The position numbers and the translations under genes were made by a program. This document shows positions 1 through 7,438 of a stretch of 33,704 bases of DNA, in pieces. This DNA comes from a virus. Below the pieces are notes generated by a model that was given only the letters and a program-made list of their open reading frames with translations, was not told the origin of the DNA and searched no databases. Location of the stretch: positions 1 to 33,704 of the IMG/VR virus record IMGVR_UViG_3300006916_000171. One strand, given 5' to 3'. Positions within the stretch are counted from its first letter, which is position 1. Every line of letters starts with the position of its first letter.

Positions 1-51
1 GCGGTGGAGGAATACATCGCAAAGTTAGAAGTTCAATTAAATAATAAATAG
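1..51 (+). CDS. 3' end of an upstream gene (partial)
   Basis: The first 16 codons of frame 1 read AVEEYIAKLEVQLNNK and end in TAG at 49-51, two bases before the next ATG. The helical, charged composition and tight spacing fit the tail of a preceding rightward gene cut by the window edge. Nothing can be said about its function. Confidence 0.5.
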   Translation, partial: AVEEYIAKLEVQLNNK

Positions 52-52
52 T

Positions 53-844
53 ATGCCGAATTATGTATCACACCTGGTAAAGGTGAGCGGCCAGTCCGCA
101 AGTGTAGAGCAGTTCAAGACTGCGATTAGAGAGAAAGATTCTAACATCCAAGACGATAGTGGAATCATAGACTTCAACCGCTTCATCAAGATGCCGGAGG
201 CTTTGTTAGATACAACATCGCCGTCAGCAACAACACGAGTTGAAGAGGCTAAGGAGCGTGACCCTAAATTCGATTTATCCAATGGTGTACACCTCGGGGA
301 TATCAAGGGAGCAAAGTTGGCTCAACTTCTAGAGCATGAGGCTGAGCTTAGAGACAAGTATGGCTACGATAACTGGTACGACTGGTCAATCGTAAACTGG
401 GGAACCAAGTGGAACGCCGTGGACCCAACCTTTGTCTCAGAGGAGGAGTTCAATGGGATAACCACATTTATCTTTCACTTCAAGACAGCATGGACTATGC
501 CGGAAGGAATCATAAACTCTATGGTTCAAATGTGCAAGGCATTGAAAGTGCAGGTTGAGATTCAAAGTGAGGAGGAGGGTAGTTTCTTTGACTGCCTTAC
601 TACAATCAAGCCAAACTACTACGAGGTAAATATTGGTGAGCCTTTCTACTACCTAGAAGACAAGGATGGAAACATCATTAAGATTACCAATGATATCGAA
701 GATGAGGAGCTGAGAGCACTCGGATTAAACCCGGATGAAATCACTGGAAATCAAAGAGGTTTCGTGTGCGACAACACTGGGGATTTGTTTATTGATTTTA
801 AAAGAACTAAAGCAAAGGTTTATGCAGCAGGAGAAAAGGCTTAA
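53..844 (+). CDS. DUF1281 / YubB ferredoxin-like phage protein
   Basis: A 263-aa protein opening with MPNYVSHLVKVSG and containing a Trp/Tyr/Asn-rich centre (WYDWSIVNWGTKWNA). It then has an acidic C-terminal half with FHFKTAWTMPEGI. This pattern is familiar from the DUF1281/Api92-like family of phage and plasmid proteins with a predicted ferredoxin-like fold; their role is unknown. The family call rests on recognition of the N-terminus and the W-rich block, not on a search. It is the first complete gene of the rightward early/DNA-metabolism block, and its end overlaps the next gene's start by 23 nt. Confidence 0.6.
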   Translation: MPNYVSHLVKVSGQSASVEQFKTAIREKDSNIQDDSGIIDFNRFIKMPEALLDTTSPSATTRVEEAKERDPKFDLSNGVHLGDIKGAKLAQLLEHEAELRDKYGYDNWYDWSIVNWGTKWNAVDPTFVSEEEFNGITTFIFHFKTAWTMPEGIINSMVQMCKALKVQVEIQSEEEGSFFDCLTTIKPNYYEVNIGEPFYYLEDKDGNIIKITNDIEDEELRALGLNPDEITGNQRGFVCDNTGDLFIDFKRTKAKVYAAGEKA

Positions 845-1202
845 TATCACACAAAAGGTTCTCGGGTTTATCAAAAGAGAAAAGCCCGAGCACCTGCACC
901 AAATCCAATCGTTTGTGAGAGCGGTAAGCAACGCTAAGAGTGACACCAACGAGGGGTTCTATTCAAGTAATCTTAAGAGGTTGCTAGACCGAGGATTAAT
1001 CCATCGGATTCACACTGGTAAATACATAGTGACTGAACTCGGGGATTTATATATCGAAGACCGAATGGCTGCCAATAGGATTATAATCCAGGAGCACCAC
1101 AAAATCAAAATCAAAGATGCGATAGAATTGCTAGAGCAAATCAAGCAACAGCTCATTGATGGAGAGTACGAAGAAGGAGATGTAATCACCATAAAAGTTT
1201 AG
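822..1202 (+). CDS. Hypothetical protein, possible winged-helix
   Basis: A 126-aa protein starting MQQEKRLNITQKVLGFIK. The same frame stays open upstream to an ATG at 735, but that would overlap the DUF1281-like gene by 110 nt, so the ATG at 822 is preferred (23-nt overlap). The segment SSNLKRLLDRGLIHRIHTGK followed by YIVTELGDLYIEDR has the helix-helix-beta-hairpin look of a winged-helix DNA-binding domain. The C-terminus is a charged helix ending in acidic residues. A regulatory role in the replication block is possible, but I do not recognise the family. Confidence 0.6.
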   Translation: MQQEKRLNITQKVLGFIKREKPEHLHQIQSFVRAVSNAKSDTNEGFYSSNLKRLLDRGLIHRIHTGKYIVTELGDLYIEDRMAANRIIIQEHHKIKIKDAIELLEQIKQQLIDGEYEEGDVITIKV

Positions 1203-1204
1203 TC

Positions 1205-1516
1205 ATGAAATATTATATAACATACAACCCGGACAGCGAGAGGTTCGACCTGCGAGATAAGGAGCTGTGCAAAACAATTTTCTCATCGAGTTCAAGAGGC
1301 CAGTGTGAAGCTCGTCTAGAGCAACTGGTAAACAAGACATACAAACCCGACATGGAGAGGGTTTACTACCTATGCGACCGCATGGATGATGTGCTTAAAG
1401 TTATACACCAAAGATATGAGGGGGAATATGATCTAACTGAATATGATTTACGCCGCACCTTGCACATCCAGGCTCAGATTAAAATCGCACTTGGAATACC
1501 AGTAGAAAATAATTAA
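1205..1516 (+). CDS. Hypothetical protein
   Basis: A 103-aa protein beginning MKYYITYNPDSERFDLRDKE, rich in Arg, Tyr and Glu, with no membrane segment or recognisable motif. It starts two bases after the preceding stop and precedes the ERF recombinase, so it is very likely co-transcribed with the recombination genes. The N-terminal beta-strand pattern (KYYITYNP) and the later helices (LEQLVNK, LHIQAQIKIALG) suggest a small alpha/beta fold. Function unknown. Confidence 0.6.
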   Translation: MKYYITYNPDSERFDLRDKELCKTIFSSSSRGQCEARLEQLVNKTYKPDMERVYYLCDRMDDVLKVIHQRYEGEYDLTEYDLRRTLHIQAQIKIALGIPVENN

Positions 1517-1542
1517 ATTAGCAACACTAAATTCAATTCATT

Positions 1543-2103
1543 ATGAGCAAATTAAATGCAGCACTTGTAAAAGTGCAGGGCGATTTGAAAGCGCCCAAAG
1601 GTCAGTTCAACAAGTTCGGTAATTACAACTATCGTAGCGCCGAAGACATCTTAGAAGCAGTGAAGCCGCTGCTTAGTACTAATGGTTTATCTATGACCAT
1701 TTCCGACGAGGTCAAAGAGATGGCCGGAATTTTATTCATTGAATCTACAGTCCAGGTTACTGATGGCGAGTCCGCAGCAGAGGTGAGAGCCCAGGCAGGG
1801 ATAGACCCTAACCGCAAGGGTATGGACATCGCTCAGTGCTTCGGGGCTTCGAGCTCATACGCACGGAAGTACGCACTCAATGGTATGTTCTTGATTGATG
1901 ATACTAAAGACGCTGACGCTACCAATACCCACGGCAAGAAGACGGCTTCTGCACCAGTGAAAGACGGAGAGTGGTTTACTAAAGCGATAGACTATATCAA
2001 GAATAGCAAAGACAAAAAGCAAGCATTCGACATGGTGCTCAGCAAGTACAAAGACTCTGCGAGTACCAAGCAAGTAGAAGCACTGCAAAAGTTTGTGCGA
2101 TAA
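1543..2103 (+). CDS. erf: ERF-family single-strand annealing protein
   Basis: A 186-aa protein whose N-terminus (LNAALVKVQGDLKAPKG, then FGNYNYRSAEDILEAVKPLL) is the hallmark of the ERF superfamily of phage annealing proteins. These bind ssDNA and pair complementary strands during recombination-dependent replication and end repair. The core continues through ITVQ-like strands and the AQCFGASSSYARKYALNGMF block, also typical of ERF. The C-terminal ~45 residues are Lys-rich and probably contact DNA or partners. The following gene is a RecE-like exonuclease overlapping by one base (TAATG), making a classic exonuclease/annealase pair. Confidence 0.9.
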   Translation: MSKLNAALVKVQGDLKAPKGQFNKFGNYNYRSAEDILEAVKPLLSTNGLSMTISDEVKEMAGILFIESTVQVTDGESAAEVRAQAGIDPNRKGMDIAQCFGASSSYARKYALNGMFLIDDTKDADATNTHGKKTASAPVKDGEWFTKAIDYIKNSKDKKQAFDMVLSKYKDSASTKQVEALQKFVR

Positions 2104-2870
2104 TGGAATTTGCTAAGCAACTACAAGATGCTACCGGAAAGGGATATCTTTCCTATAGCAGTATCAAACATGCTCTCAATGACATAAGGCTATGGGAAAT
2201 GTACATGGCTGGTCAGCTGAGAAAAGAATCTCAAGCGCTGAGCTTTGGGAGCGTGTACGATACGCTCTTGTTTGAACCTAACGAATACCAAAACCGCTTT
2301 CACACTTTTGATGACAAAGAGATTTGCGCTGAGATTGGCGGCAAGAATCCTCGTGCTACGAAAAGGTACAAGGAATGGAAAGAAGAATTGTATGTCGATG
2401 CTAAAGCATTGGGCAAGGATGTGGTGTCGGAAGAGGACTACATCATGGCTATAGACATGATCTCAAGATTAGATGATTGTGGACTGCTCGACAGCCATCT
2501 CACTGGTGAAGTCCAGGTGGAATTTAATACTTGGATTGAAGACATTCCGGTTCGAGGGTTCTTGGATTGTAAAGTGCCTGGTATTATCATAGACAGCAAG
2601 AGCACCCGTAGTATCGGAGGTTTTAAACGGGATGTGTTTTCTTTTGGCTATGACATTCAAGCCTACATCTACACATCAGTTTATCCCGGCAATGAGTTTG
2701 CTTGGGTAGCGCAGGAGAAAGCGTACCCCTACTTACCTGCGTTGATACACGCAAGTGATGAAACACTTCGTAGTGGAGAGTTTAAGTTTTGGAAAGCTGT
2801 TGATGCTATCAAAGAGCACTTCCAACTCGACCGACCTGCCACTACTTTTTACAAAGAATTCTATGTTTAA
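2103..2870 (+). CDS. RecE-like PD-(D/E)XK exonuclease
   Basis: A 255-aa protein resembling the phage exodeoxyribonuclease VIII/DUF3799-type nucleases. It has a conserved N-terminal block (SYSSIKHALND, then LSFGSVYDTLLFEPNEY). The catalytic core carries Asp155 (RGFLDCK), Asp164-Ser-Lys166 as the DxK pair (IIDSKST), and Gln186 (YDIQAYIY) at the usual motif position after the core. It should resect duplex ends 5'-3' to make ssDNA for the ERF protein encoded just upstream. It is about the length of the isolated RecE nuclease domain, without the long N-terminal region of E. coli RecE. Confidence 0.85.
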   Translation: MEFAKQLQDATGKGYLSYSSIKHALNDIRLWEMYMAGQLRKESQALSFGSVYDTLLFEPNEYQNRFHTFDDKEICAEIGGKNPRATKRYKEWKEELYVDAKALGKDVVSEEDYIMAIDMISRLDDCGLLDSHLTGEVQVEFNTWIEDIPVRGFLDCKVPGIIIDSKSTRSIGGFKRDVFSFGYDIQAYIYTSVYPGNEFAWVAQEKAYPYLPALIHASDETLRSGEFKFWKAVDAIKEHFQLDRPATTFYKEFYV

Positions 2871-2885
2871 TTTAATATCTATATC

Positions 2886-3191
2886 ATGAGCCAAAACGAG
2901 AATGTTTTAGCCGGATACTTCAATGAGATGAAGGTCTGGAGTGACACGGACAGCAAGTTCGTGCCGTTTACAACTGGTGTAAGCGGAGAGTTTAGTTTCA
3001 CCCTCGATGAACTCGAGGATGTGAAGAAGTTTGCAACCCATAATGCAAAGACACCGCGAGTTTACTTTGAACTCAAGATGTCTCGCAAGACTGGGCGTCC
3101 TTACGCAATCGTAAAAGACCCTAGTACCTGGGGAAAGAAAGAAGATAAGCAGCCAGCGACCCAAGAGGATAGCGATGGTCTGCCGTTCTAA
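2886..3191 (+). CDS. Small protein with SSB-like acidic C-terminal tip
   Basis: A 101-aa protein following the exonuclease by 15 nt. The body has alternating beta-strand-like stretches (VFPFTTGVSGEFSFTL-type pattern, VYFELKMSRKTGRPYAIV). The end is a disordered acidic tail, QEDSDGLPF, resembling the DDDIPF tip that bacterial SSB proteins use to recruit partners. I do not see a definite OB-fold signature, so SSB function is inferred from the tail, size and location among annealase, exonuclease and primase genes. The last 17 nt overlap the next ORF. Confidence 0.6.
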   Translation: MSQNENVLAGYFNEMKVWSDTDSKFVPFTTGVSGEFSFTLDELEDVKKFATHNAKTPRVYFELKMSRKTGRPYAIVKDPSTWGKKEDKQPATQEDSDGLPF

Positions 3192-3513
3192 GATCGAGGA
3201 CACCTTATATCTAATGGTATGTTTTGCGTGGGGAATGGAGCGTGTTGGTTCTGTTCCCCCAACATACCGAGCCAAGAGAGGTGGCAAAGAAATATCGTTT
3301 ACGATAGATGTGGTTAAACACAAAGACAAAACACTGTGCTTGCCTAACAAAGGAGAGAGTGACTACAAGATAGTTATCATACCAAACAAAGTTGGAGACA
3401 ACCTAATCTTACTAGAAGGTAAAGATGTTTGGGGTCGGGAGACCATGACCTTTGAGGAGATAGCGAAACTGATTAAGTATAAAGAGCGAATCGAATACAA
3501 AAATGGAATATAA
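3175..3513 (+). CDS. Hypothetical protein
   Basis: A 112-aa protein. The first ATG (3175) lies inside the end of the preceding gene; an alternative ATG at 3214 (MVCFAWGMERVG) would avoid the overlap and is equally plausible. The sequence is rich in Lys and beta-strand-like segments (KIVIIPNKVGDNLILLEGK) and ends in a charged helix. No recognisable family. It is co-directional with, and overlapped by 11 nt by, the DUF3310 gene. Confidence 0.55.
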   Translation: MVCRSKIEDTLYLMVCFAWGMERVGSVPPTYRAKRGGKEISFTIDVVKHKDKTLCLPNKGESDYKIVIIPNKVGDNLILLEGKDVWGRETMTFEEIAKLIKYKERIEYKNGI

Positions 3514-3817
3514 TTTAGAAGACGTACCCCACTACTACATAGGAGAGCATAAGGCTATTGAAGCTATGGATGTTGTGTTGGATTTTCAGAGGAGTAATTA
3601 CAATGTAGGCACAGCGCTTACCTATCTTATGAGGGCCGGGAAGAAACCAGGCAATCCAATGAAACAAGACATCATTAAAGCAATAGTACACCTTAAAAGA
3701 GAACTCGACCTTATCGACTATGAAAGTAACCATCTACCAATCAATAACGGATACCAAGAATCCCTTTCACATTCCACTTGGTACAGCACTACAACGAATC
3801 AAGTCCGGAAAGAGTAA
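3503..3817 (+). CDS. DUF3310 family protein
   Basis: A 104-aa protein. Residues ~8-70 follow the DUF3310 pattern: a HYYIGEHKAIEAMDVV opening, then GTALTYLMRAGKKPGNP, then DIIKAIVHLKRELDLI. DUF3310 proteins are common in the nucleotide-metabolism regions of phages, and their activity is unknown. The conserved core ends at about residue 73. The last ~33 codons (from 3720) are read in a second frame by the primase-helicase gene, whose own N-terminus is well conserved, so this tail is probably an overprinted extension with little constraint. Confidence 0.8.
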   Translation: MEYNLEDVPHYYIGEHKAIEAMDVVLDFQRSNYNVGTALTYLMRAGKKPGNPMKQDIIKAIVHLKRELDLIDYESNHLPINNGYQESLSHSTWYSTTTNQVRKE

Positions 3818-5558
3818 GGACATAGTCGAGAAGATACGAGACACTGGAGAGAAAGACCTTAAGATATCATTACCTGCTGTATTGTTTAGCGGGGTTTTTG
3901 AGGAGCGTAAGGACGCTGGGTTAAAGCAGCATAGCGGATTTATTGTACTTGATATTGATGACCTCAGCAATCCTAACGAAGTAAAGCAAACTCTATCCCT
4001 GGACTCTTATGTTTACTCGTGTTGGCTATCGCCTAGCGGTAAGGGTGTGAAGGCCTTGGTCAAGATCAATGACAGCACCAGACACCGAGAACATTTCTTC
4101 GCTATCGAAAACTATTTCGACAATCATTATAATATTGTAGTTGACCCTACCGGCAAGAATGTATCGAGAGCCTGCTACGAAAGTTACGATAGTGAGCTGT
4201 ATCTAAATGAAGACAGTGAAACCTTTACCGCTTATGTGAGTGAAGAGAAGAAAGAATCTAAGCCTAAGCAGGAGCTTATTAAACCTCAAGAGTACACCGA
4301 CTACAACAAGCTGAACATAGCAGCGTCTATGATACGGAATGCGGTGGACGGAGAGAAGCATCACGCCTTGTATAACGCAGCTCGATTGTGTGGCGGATAC
4401 ATTGCCGGAGGTAAGATGATTGAGGAAGAAGCTATCCGGGTGTTAGAGTATGAGATATCATTGAGAGACATCAAGGATTTCGATCATGCTAAGAGGACCA
4501 TTAGAGACGCGCTGAACGAAGGAAAGGGAATGCCTATCCACGAGGTATTAACCTTTGAAAAAACTGAGCAACGTAAGCAGCGCGTGAAGAGTGGCGACAT
4601 GAGTTTCATTGCGCCCACTGACGATGACTTTAAATGGATTGAAGACTTTGCTCAAGGTAAGATTGAGATGGGGTTGACCACCGGAAGCGATACCCTAGAT
4701 AAACACTTTAGATACAAAAGAGAGTTTACTATACTCAACGGGCATAGCAATGTGGGTAAGACTACCTTTGTGTTGTACCTCATGGTGAACTCAAGCATCA
4801 AGCACGGGTGGAAGTGGTGTGTGTATTCATCCGAGAATGCTACTGCCAGCACGAAGATGAGGCTGATGGAATTCGCTACCGACCGAAAGGTAGACCGCAT
4901 GTCTCGCAGTGAGTTGGCTAGTGCGTACAACTGGGTAAACAAACACTTCGTGTTCTTTAGTAACAAAGACATGTATTCTTTCCACGATATCCTGGCTTTC
5001 ACCGATAAAGTTAGAGAGAGTCAAAAGATAGATGCACTATTCATAGACCCGTATAACTCACTTAAGATTGACATGGGGCAGCACTCTAAGATTGGGATAC
5101 ATGAGTATCACTACGAAGCTGCATCGGAACTTTTAAATTACAGCGTCAACAATGAACTCGCAATTTGGTTAAACACTCATGCTGTAACTGAGGCGCAGCG
5201 ACGCAAGGATGGTGAAGGATATCCAGTTGCGCCTTACGCTGAGGACAGTGAGCACGGTGGCAAGTGGGTCAACCGCTGCTCCTGCTTCCTCACAATACAT
5301 AGGAAGGTCCAGCACCACGACCCTATGGTAAGAAAGACCACTGAGTTCCATGTTCGTAAGGTGCGTGTGGTTGAAACTGGTGGTACGCCGACGCCATTGT
5401 ATGATCCAATAGAGTTCCAAATGAACATCACTAACACTGGGTTCTACTGCGCAAACGATAGAGGCAAGAGGTTCTTCACTCCTATCAGTGAGCAGTTTGA
5501 AAGCTACATTCCACCGAGCTCAGCTGAGGACGCGTTTGATATGACTAATGTAATATGA
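3720..5558 (+). CDS. Primase-helicase fusion (BT4734/VirE-N AEP primase plus RecA-like helicase)
   Basis: A 612-aa protein joining two replication activities. Residues ~1-165 match the BT4734-like/VirE N-terminal domain of the archaeo-eukaryotic primase superfamily: SLPAVLFSGVFEER, the metal-binding Asp pair in IVLDIDD (D78, D80), SPSGKGVKALVKI at ~104-116, and DPTGKNVSRACYESYD. Residues ~195-280 form a helical PriCT-like linker. Residues ~310-590 are a RecA/DnaB-type ATPase with Walker A GHSNVGKTT (341-349), Walker B DALFIDPYN (438-446) and WLNTHAV (483-489). It should unwind and prime the phage fork. The ATG at 3720 is supported by conservation right from residue 1, although it overlaps DUF3310 by 98 nt. 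Confidence 0.88.
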   Translation: MKVTIYQSITDTKNPFHIPLGTALQRIKSGKSKDIVEKIRDTGEKDLKISLPAVLFSGVFEERKDAGLKQHSGFIVLDIDDLSNPNEVKQTLSLDSYVYSCWLSPSGKGVKALVKINDSTRHREHFFAIENYFDNHYNIVVDPTGKNVSRACYESYDSELYLNEDSETFTAYVSEEKKESKPKQELIKPQEYTDYNKLNIAASMIRNAVDGEKHHALYNAARLCGGYIAGGKMIEEEAIRVLEYEISLRDIKDFDHAKRTIRDALNEGKGMPIHEVLTFEKTEQRKQRVKSGDMSFIAPTDDDFKWIEDFAQGKIEMGLTTGSDTLDKHFRYKREFTILNGHSNVGKTTFVLYLMVNSSIKHGWKWCVYSSENATASTKMRLMEFATDRKVDRMSRSELASAYNWVNKHFVFFSNKDMYSFHDILAFTDKVRESQKIDALFIDPYNSLKIDMGQHSKIGIHEYHYEAASELLNYSVNNELAIWLNTHAVTEAQRRKDGEGYPVAPYAEDSEHGGKWVNRCSCFLTIHRKVQHHDPMVRKTTEFHVRKVRVVETGGTPTPLYDPIEFQMNITNTGFYCANDRGKRFFTPISEQFESYIPPSSAEDAFDMTNVI

Positions 5559-5998
5559 GAAGAAAGAAGAAGACCGGAGCGGTAAGACATAAGAAATCAA
5601 AGCATGATGGTATAGAGTTCCAGTCAAGCCTTGAGTTGTACTGCTACAAAAAACTAAAGTCTAGTGATTTATCTTTTGACTATGAAGGTCATAGGTTCGA
5701 GGTACTAGAATCCTTTAGACACGAAGGGTTCTATGGTAAGAAGGCAGCTCGTGGATTCAGCTTGAAACAAAACAAGTTGATACGGGCTGTCACTTACACC
5801 CCAGACTTTGTGAGTCACAAACATAAGTTCGTGATCGAGACAAAAGGATTTGTGCCATCACAGCACAGCTTCCCATTGCGTTTCAAAATGTTTCTCATGT
5901 GGCTAAAGAACAACGACATGGGGGACTATGATGTTTACATACCCAGAAACCAGAAGGAGGTTGACCAGGTGGTAGAACATATTGTTAATAACGTGTGA
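5555..5998 (+). CDS. DUF1064-type PD-(D/E)XK nuclease, probable Holliday-junction resolvase
   Basis: A 147-aa protein with a very basic N-terminus (RRKKKTGAVRHKKSK) and a nuclease core. The core has Glu27 in SSLELYCYKKL, Asp84 in VTYTPDFVS, and Glu95-Thr-Lys97 in FVIETKGF. The E...D...ExK layout and length fit the DUF1064 family, related to T7 endonuclease I-like/resolvase enzymes that trim branched DNA before packaging. The start overlaps the primase-helicase stop by 4 nt (ATGA), implying coupled translation. Family assignment is from motifs; junction specificity is inference. Confidence 0.75.
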   Translation: MRRKKKTGAVRHKKSKHDGIEFQSSLELYCYKKLKSSDLSFDYEGHRFEVLESFRHEGFYGKKAARGFSLKQNKLIRAVTYTPDFVSHKHKFVIETKGFVPSQHSFPLRFKMFLMWLKNNDMGDYDVYIPRNQKEVDQVVEHIVNNV

Positions 5999-6006
5999 TA
6001 CATTAG

Positions 6007-6037
6007 TTGCTAATGGTCTGTAGTTTGCTGTAAATTA
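6007..6037 (+). promoter_or_regulatory. Weak promoter candidate upstream of the 75-aa gene
   Basis: TTG at 6007-6009 is followed after 21 nt by TAAATTAT at 6031-6038, a partial match to the Bacteroidetes -7 element TAnnTTTG. It lies in the only sizeable gap (5999-6054) of the rightward block. The match is poor and there is no independent support. Confidence 0.25.
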
Positions 6038-6054
6038 TATACAAACAAACGGCC

Positions 6055-6282
6055 ATGACTAAACACGAATTATCTAGACTCTATCACGACGCTTGTGAGA
6101 ATGCTCACAAGGAGATCGTTGAGCTCTATGAATCGTGCCATGAATCCAATGGTGACCCGGTGTGTGACACTGAGAAAATCATCTACATCCTGCAACGAGT
6201 GAATCAAAGGGTAAGGATAGAGCTTGACTTAATTAAGACTGCCGTCATTGAACATCACGAAACAGATGGCAGAGAAGTTTAG
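6055..6282 (+). CDS. Hypothetical small helical protein
   Basis: A 75-aa acidic, predicted all-helical protein (MTKHELSRLYHDACENAHKE...) with three Cys and several His residues and no known motif. It follows the only gap over 50 bp in the rightward block. Its 3' end overlaps the ATG of the GIY-YIG gene by 17 nt, so the two are probably translated from one message. Function unknown. Confidence 0.6.
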   Translation: MTKHELSRLYHDACENAHKEIVELYESCHESNGDPVCDTEKIIYILQRVNQRVRIELDLIKTAVIEHHETDGREV

Positions 6283-6613
6283 ATGCGCGAAGTGCAAAAA
6301 GCACAAGACCAGAGAACACTTTCATAAGGACAGAAGCAGACGCACTGGTGTGCAAAGGTATTGCATACCTTGCAAGAAGCGAGCTGATGTACACGGAAAG
6401 AAAAAGCTCGACGGAAAGTTTATAATCTACTACCTACCAAAGGAGCGGTACATAGGTATGACGAAGAACTTTTCTAGAAGGATAAAGCGCCACAAAGAAA
6501 ACGGAAAGAATGTAGAGTGGGCTTTTATTGTAGTCAAAACCAGACACATGAAGCTAGCGCATCTACTAGAAACACTGCTTCACATGGTCGGCTTTAATGG
6601 GTTTAGATATTAG
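6266..6613 (+). CDS. Zn-ribbon plus GIY-YIG-like nuclease
   Basis: A 115-aa protein from the ATG at 6266; an in-frame TTG at 6248 is possible but less likely. Residues 7-36 hold CxxC...CxxC (C7, C10, C33, C36), a zinc-ribbon-like DNA-binding module of the kind found in phage HNH and homing nucleases. Residues ~50-110 read as a compact GIY-YIG domain: FIIYYLPKERYIGMT with Y55-Y56 and Y62-I-G64, the conserved Arg region NFSRRIKRH (R71/R72), and Glu102 in LLETLLH as the metal ligand. It could be a homing-type endonuclease or a host-DNA nuclease. It ends the rightward block; its stop lies inside the 3' end of the convergent DUF5675 gene. Confidence 0.7.
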   Translation: MAEKFRCAKCKKHKTREHFHKDRSRRTGVQRYCIPCKKRADVHGKKKLDGKFIIYYLPKERYIGMTKNFSRRIKRHKENGKNVEWAFIVVKTRHMKLAHLLETLLHMVGFNGFRY

Positions 6614-7076
6614 GGATATCGAAGTCTACGTACTCGATAGTCAAGTCACCATCCTCTGCAGCATCGGCTAGGTCCGGATATATTCTCCGGTAAGCGTCAA
6701 CCGATGAACCAATGAATCCCTCCTTAGTTATATTCTGCTGCGAGTGATCGCCTACTAATAGGCAACCAGCAGTATGGTCATCAGTATTCCCAGTATGAAT
6801 AAGTATGTACTCAAAGTTTGGGACGTCGCGTACCCAAAGCATGCCACGATGAAACCCACCATACTTTCTAGTATAGCGGGAGTGAAATCCACCGGTGGTT
6901 CTAAGCGTGACTTTATACTCTCCTGCAGGGACTCGTGTTTCTCCATATACTTTTTCTTCTCTGTGCTCATCTTCTAATGTGAATGCTAAGAACTCTCTGT
7001 TGCCGTCTGTTACATCGAACAACAACCCTAGTGTACTGTCTTCTTGCGAAGAGAATCTTAATACTTGTAGTTTCAT
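6603..7076 (-). CDS. DUF5675 family protein (putative lysis/cell-wall enzyme)
   Basis: A 157-aa protein with the DUF5675 layout: RVPAGEYKVTLR at ~48-59, SRYTRKY, and the signature IHTGNT with His94 followed by AGCLLVGD with Cys105. The H-x-G...GC arrangement resembles that of L,D-transpeptidase-like Cys enzymes. DUF5675 genes often sit next to phage holins, as here: the start overlaps the stop of the GTA-type holin by 4 nt. Peptidoglycan-directed activity is inferred from that context. It is the last gene of the leftward structural operon, and a 71-codon ORF with two hydrophobic segments lies inside it in another frame. Confidence 0.7.
   Translation of the reverse strand: MKLQVLRFSSQEDSTLGLLFDVTDGNREFLAFTLEDEHREEKVYGETRVPAGEYKVTLRTTGGFHSRYTRKYGGFHRGMLWVRDVPNFEYILIHTGNTDDHTAGCLLVGDHSQQNITKEGFIGSSVDAYRRIYPDLADAAEDGDLTIEYVDFDIPNI
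6755..6970 (-). CDS. Possible nested small membrane protein (uncertain)
   Basis: A 71-codon ATG ORF on the same strand as DUF5675 but in another frame. It has a Lys/Glu-rich N-terminus (MSTEKKKYMEKHES) and two hydrophobic stretches, ILESMVGFIVACFGYA and LSTYLFILGILMTILLVAY. That is a plausible class II holin-like topology in a lysis cassette, where nested genes are known (Rz/Rz1). It may equally be a chance product of the overlapping frame. No convincing ribosome binding site is seen. Confidence 0.22.
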   Translation of the reverse strand: MSTEKKKYMEKHESLQESIKSRLEPPVDFTPAILESMVGFIVACFGYATSQTLSTYLFILGILMTILLVAY

Positions 7077-7438
7077 TTTGTGTTTCCTCTTTTATCAATT
7101 GTTCTTACTGCAAAGTAACCGCCAACAACGGTAACGCTAAGCATGTTCCATAGATTGATCCACGCCCCGTTAACATCTACCAATCCGAAGCCATCAAAGA
7201 ACGTCATCAATACTAGGAAAACCACAACCACCATGAGTGTAAGTGGGCGTACATTCTTAGACAGCCAAGATGTAGATGCCATGTCTGACTGCCAACGCTT
7301 ACTAATCTCTTGTTCAATCTGAGCTTTCGCTGCGGCCTTTTCTTCTGGAGTAGCAACAAACTTATCCACGATATTACCTACCGCATCTACAGTTTCTTTT
7401 GCACCACCCCCTAGAATCTTTTTAATAATATTACTCAT
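7073..7438 (-). CDS. Holin of the gene-transfer-agent 3TM type
   Basis: A 121-aa protein. An amphipathic N-terminal half (DAVGNIVDKFVATPEEKAAAKAQIEQE) is followed by SKNVRPLTLMVVVVFLVLMTF and WNMLSVTVVGGYFAVRTIDK, hydrophobic segments separated by a short loop. This matches the GTA_holin_3TM-like family, in which a conserved R-P motif precedes the first main membrane span. It should form inner-membrane lesions for release. The start overlaps the stop of the giant virion gene by 8 nt and the stop overlaps DUF5675 by 4 nt, so lysis genes are expressed at the end of the structural transcript. Confidence 0.75.
   Translation of the reverse strand: MSNIIKKILGGGAKETVDAVGNIVDKFVATPEEKAAAKAQIEQEISKRWQSDMASTSWLSKNVRPLTLMVVVVFLVLMTFFDGFGLVDVNGAWINLWNMLSVTVVGGYFAVRTIDKRGNTK

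Noticed and set aside
735-821. Upstream start for the possible winged-helix protein
   Set aside because: It would overlap the DUF1281-like gene by 110 nt; the ATG at 822 gives the usual short overlap.
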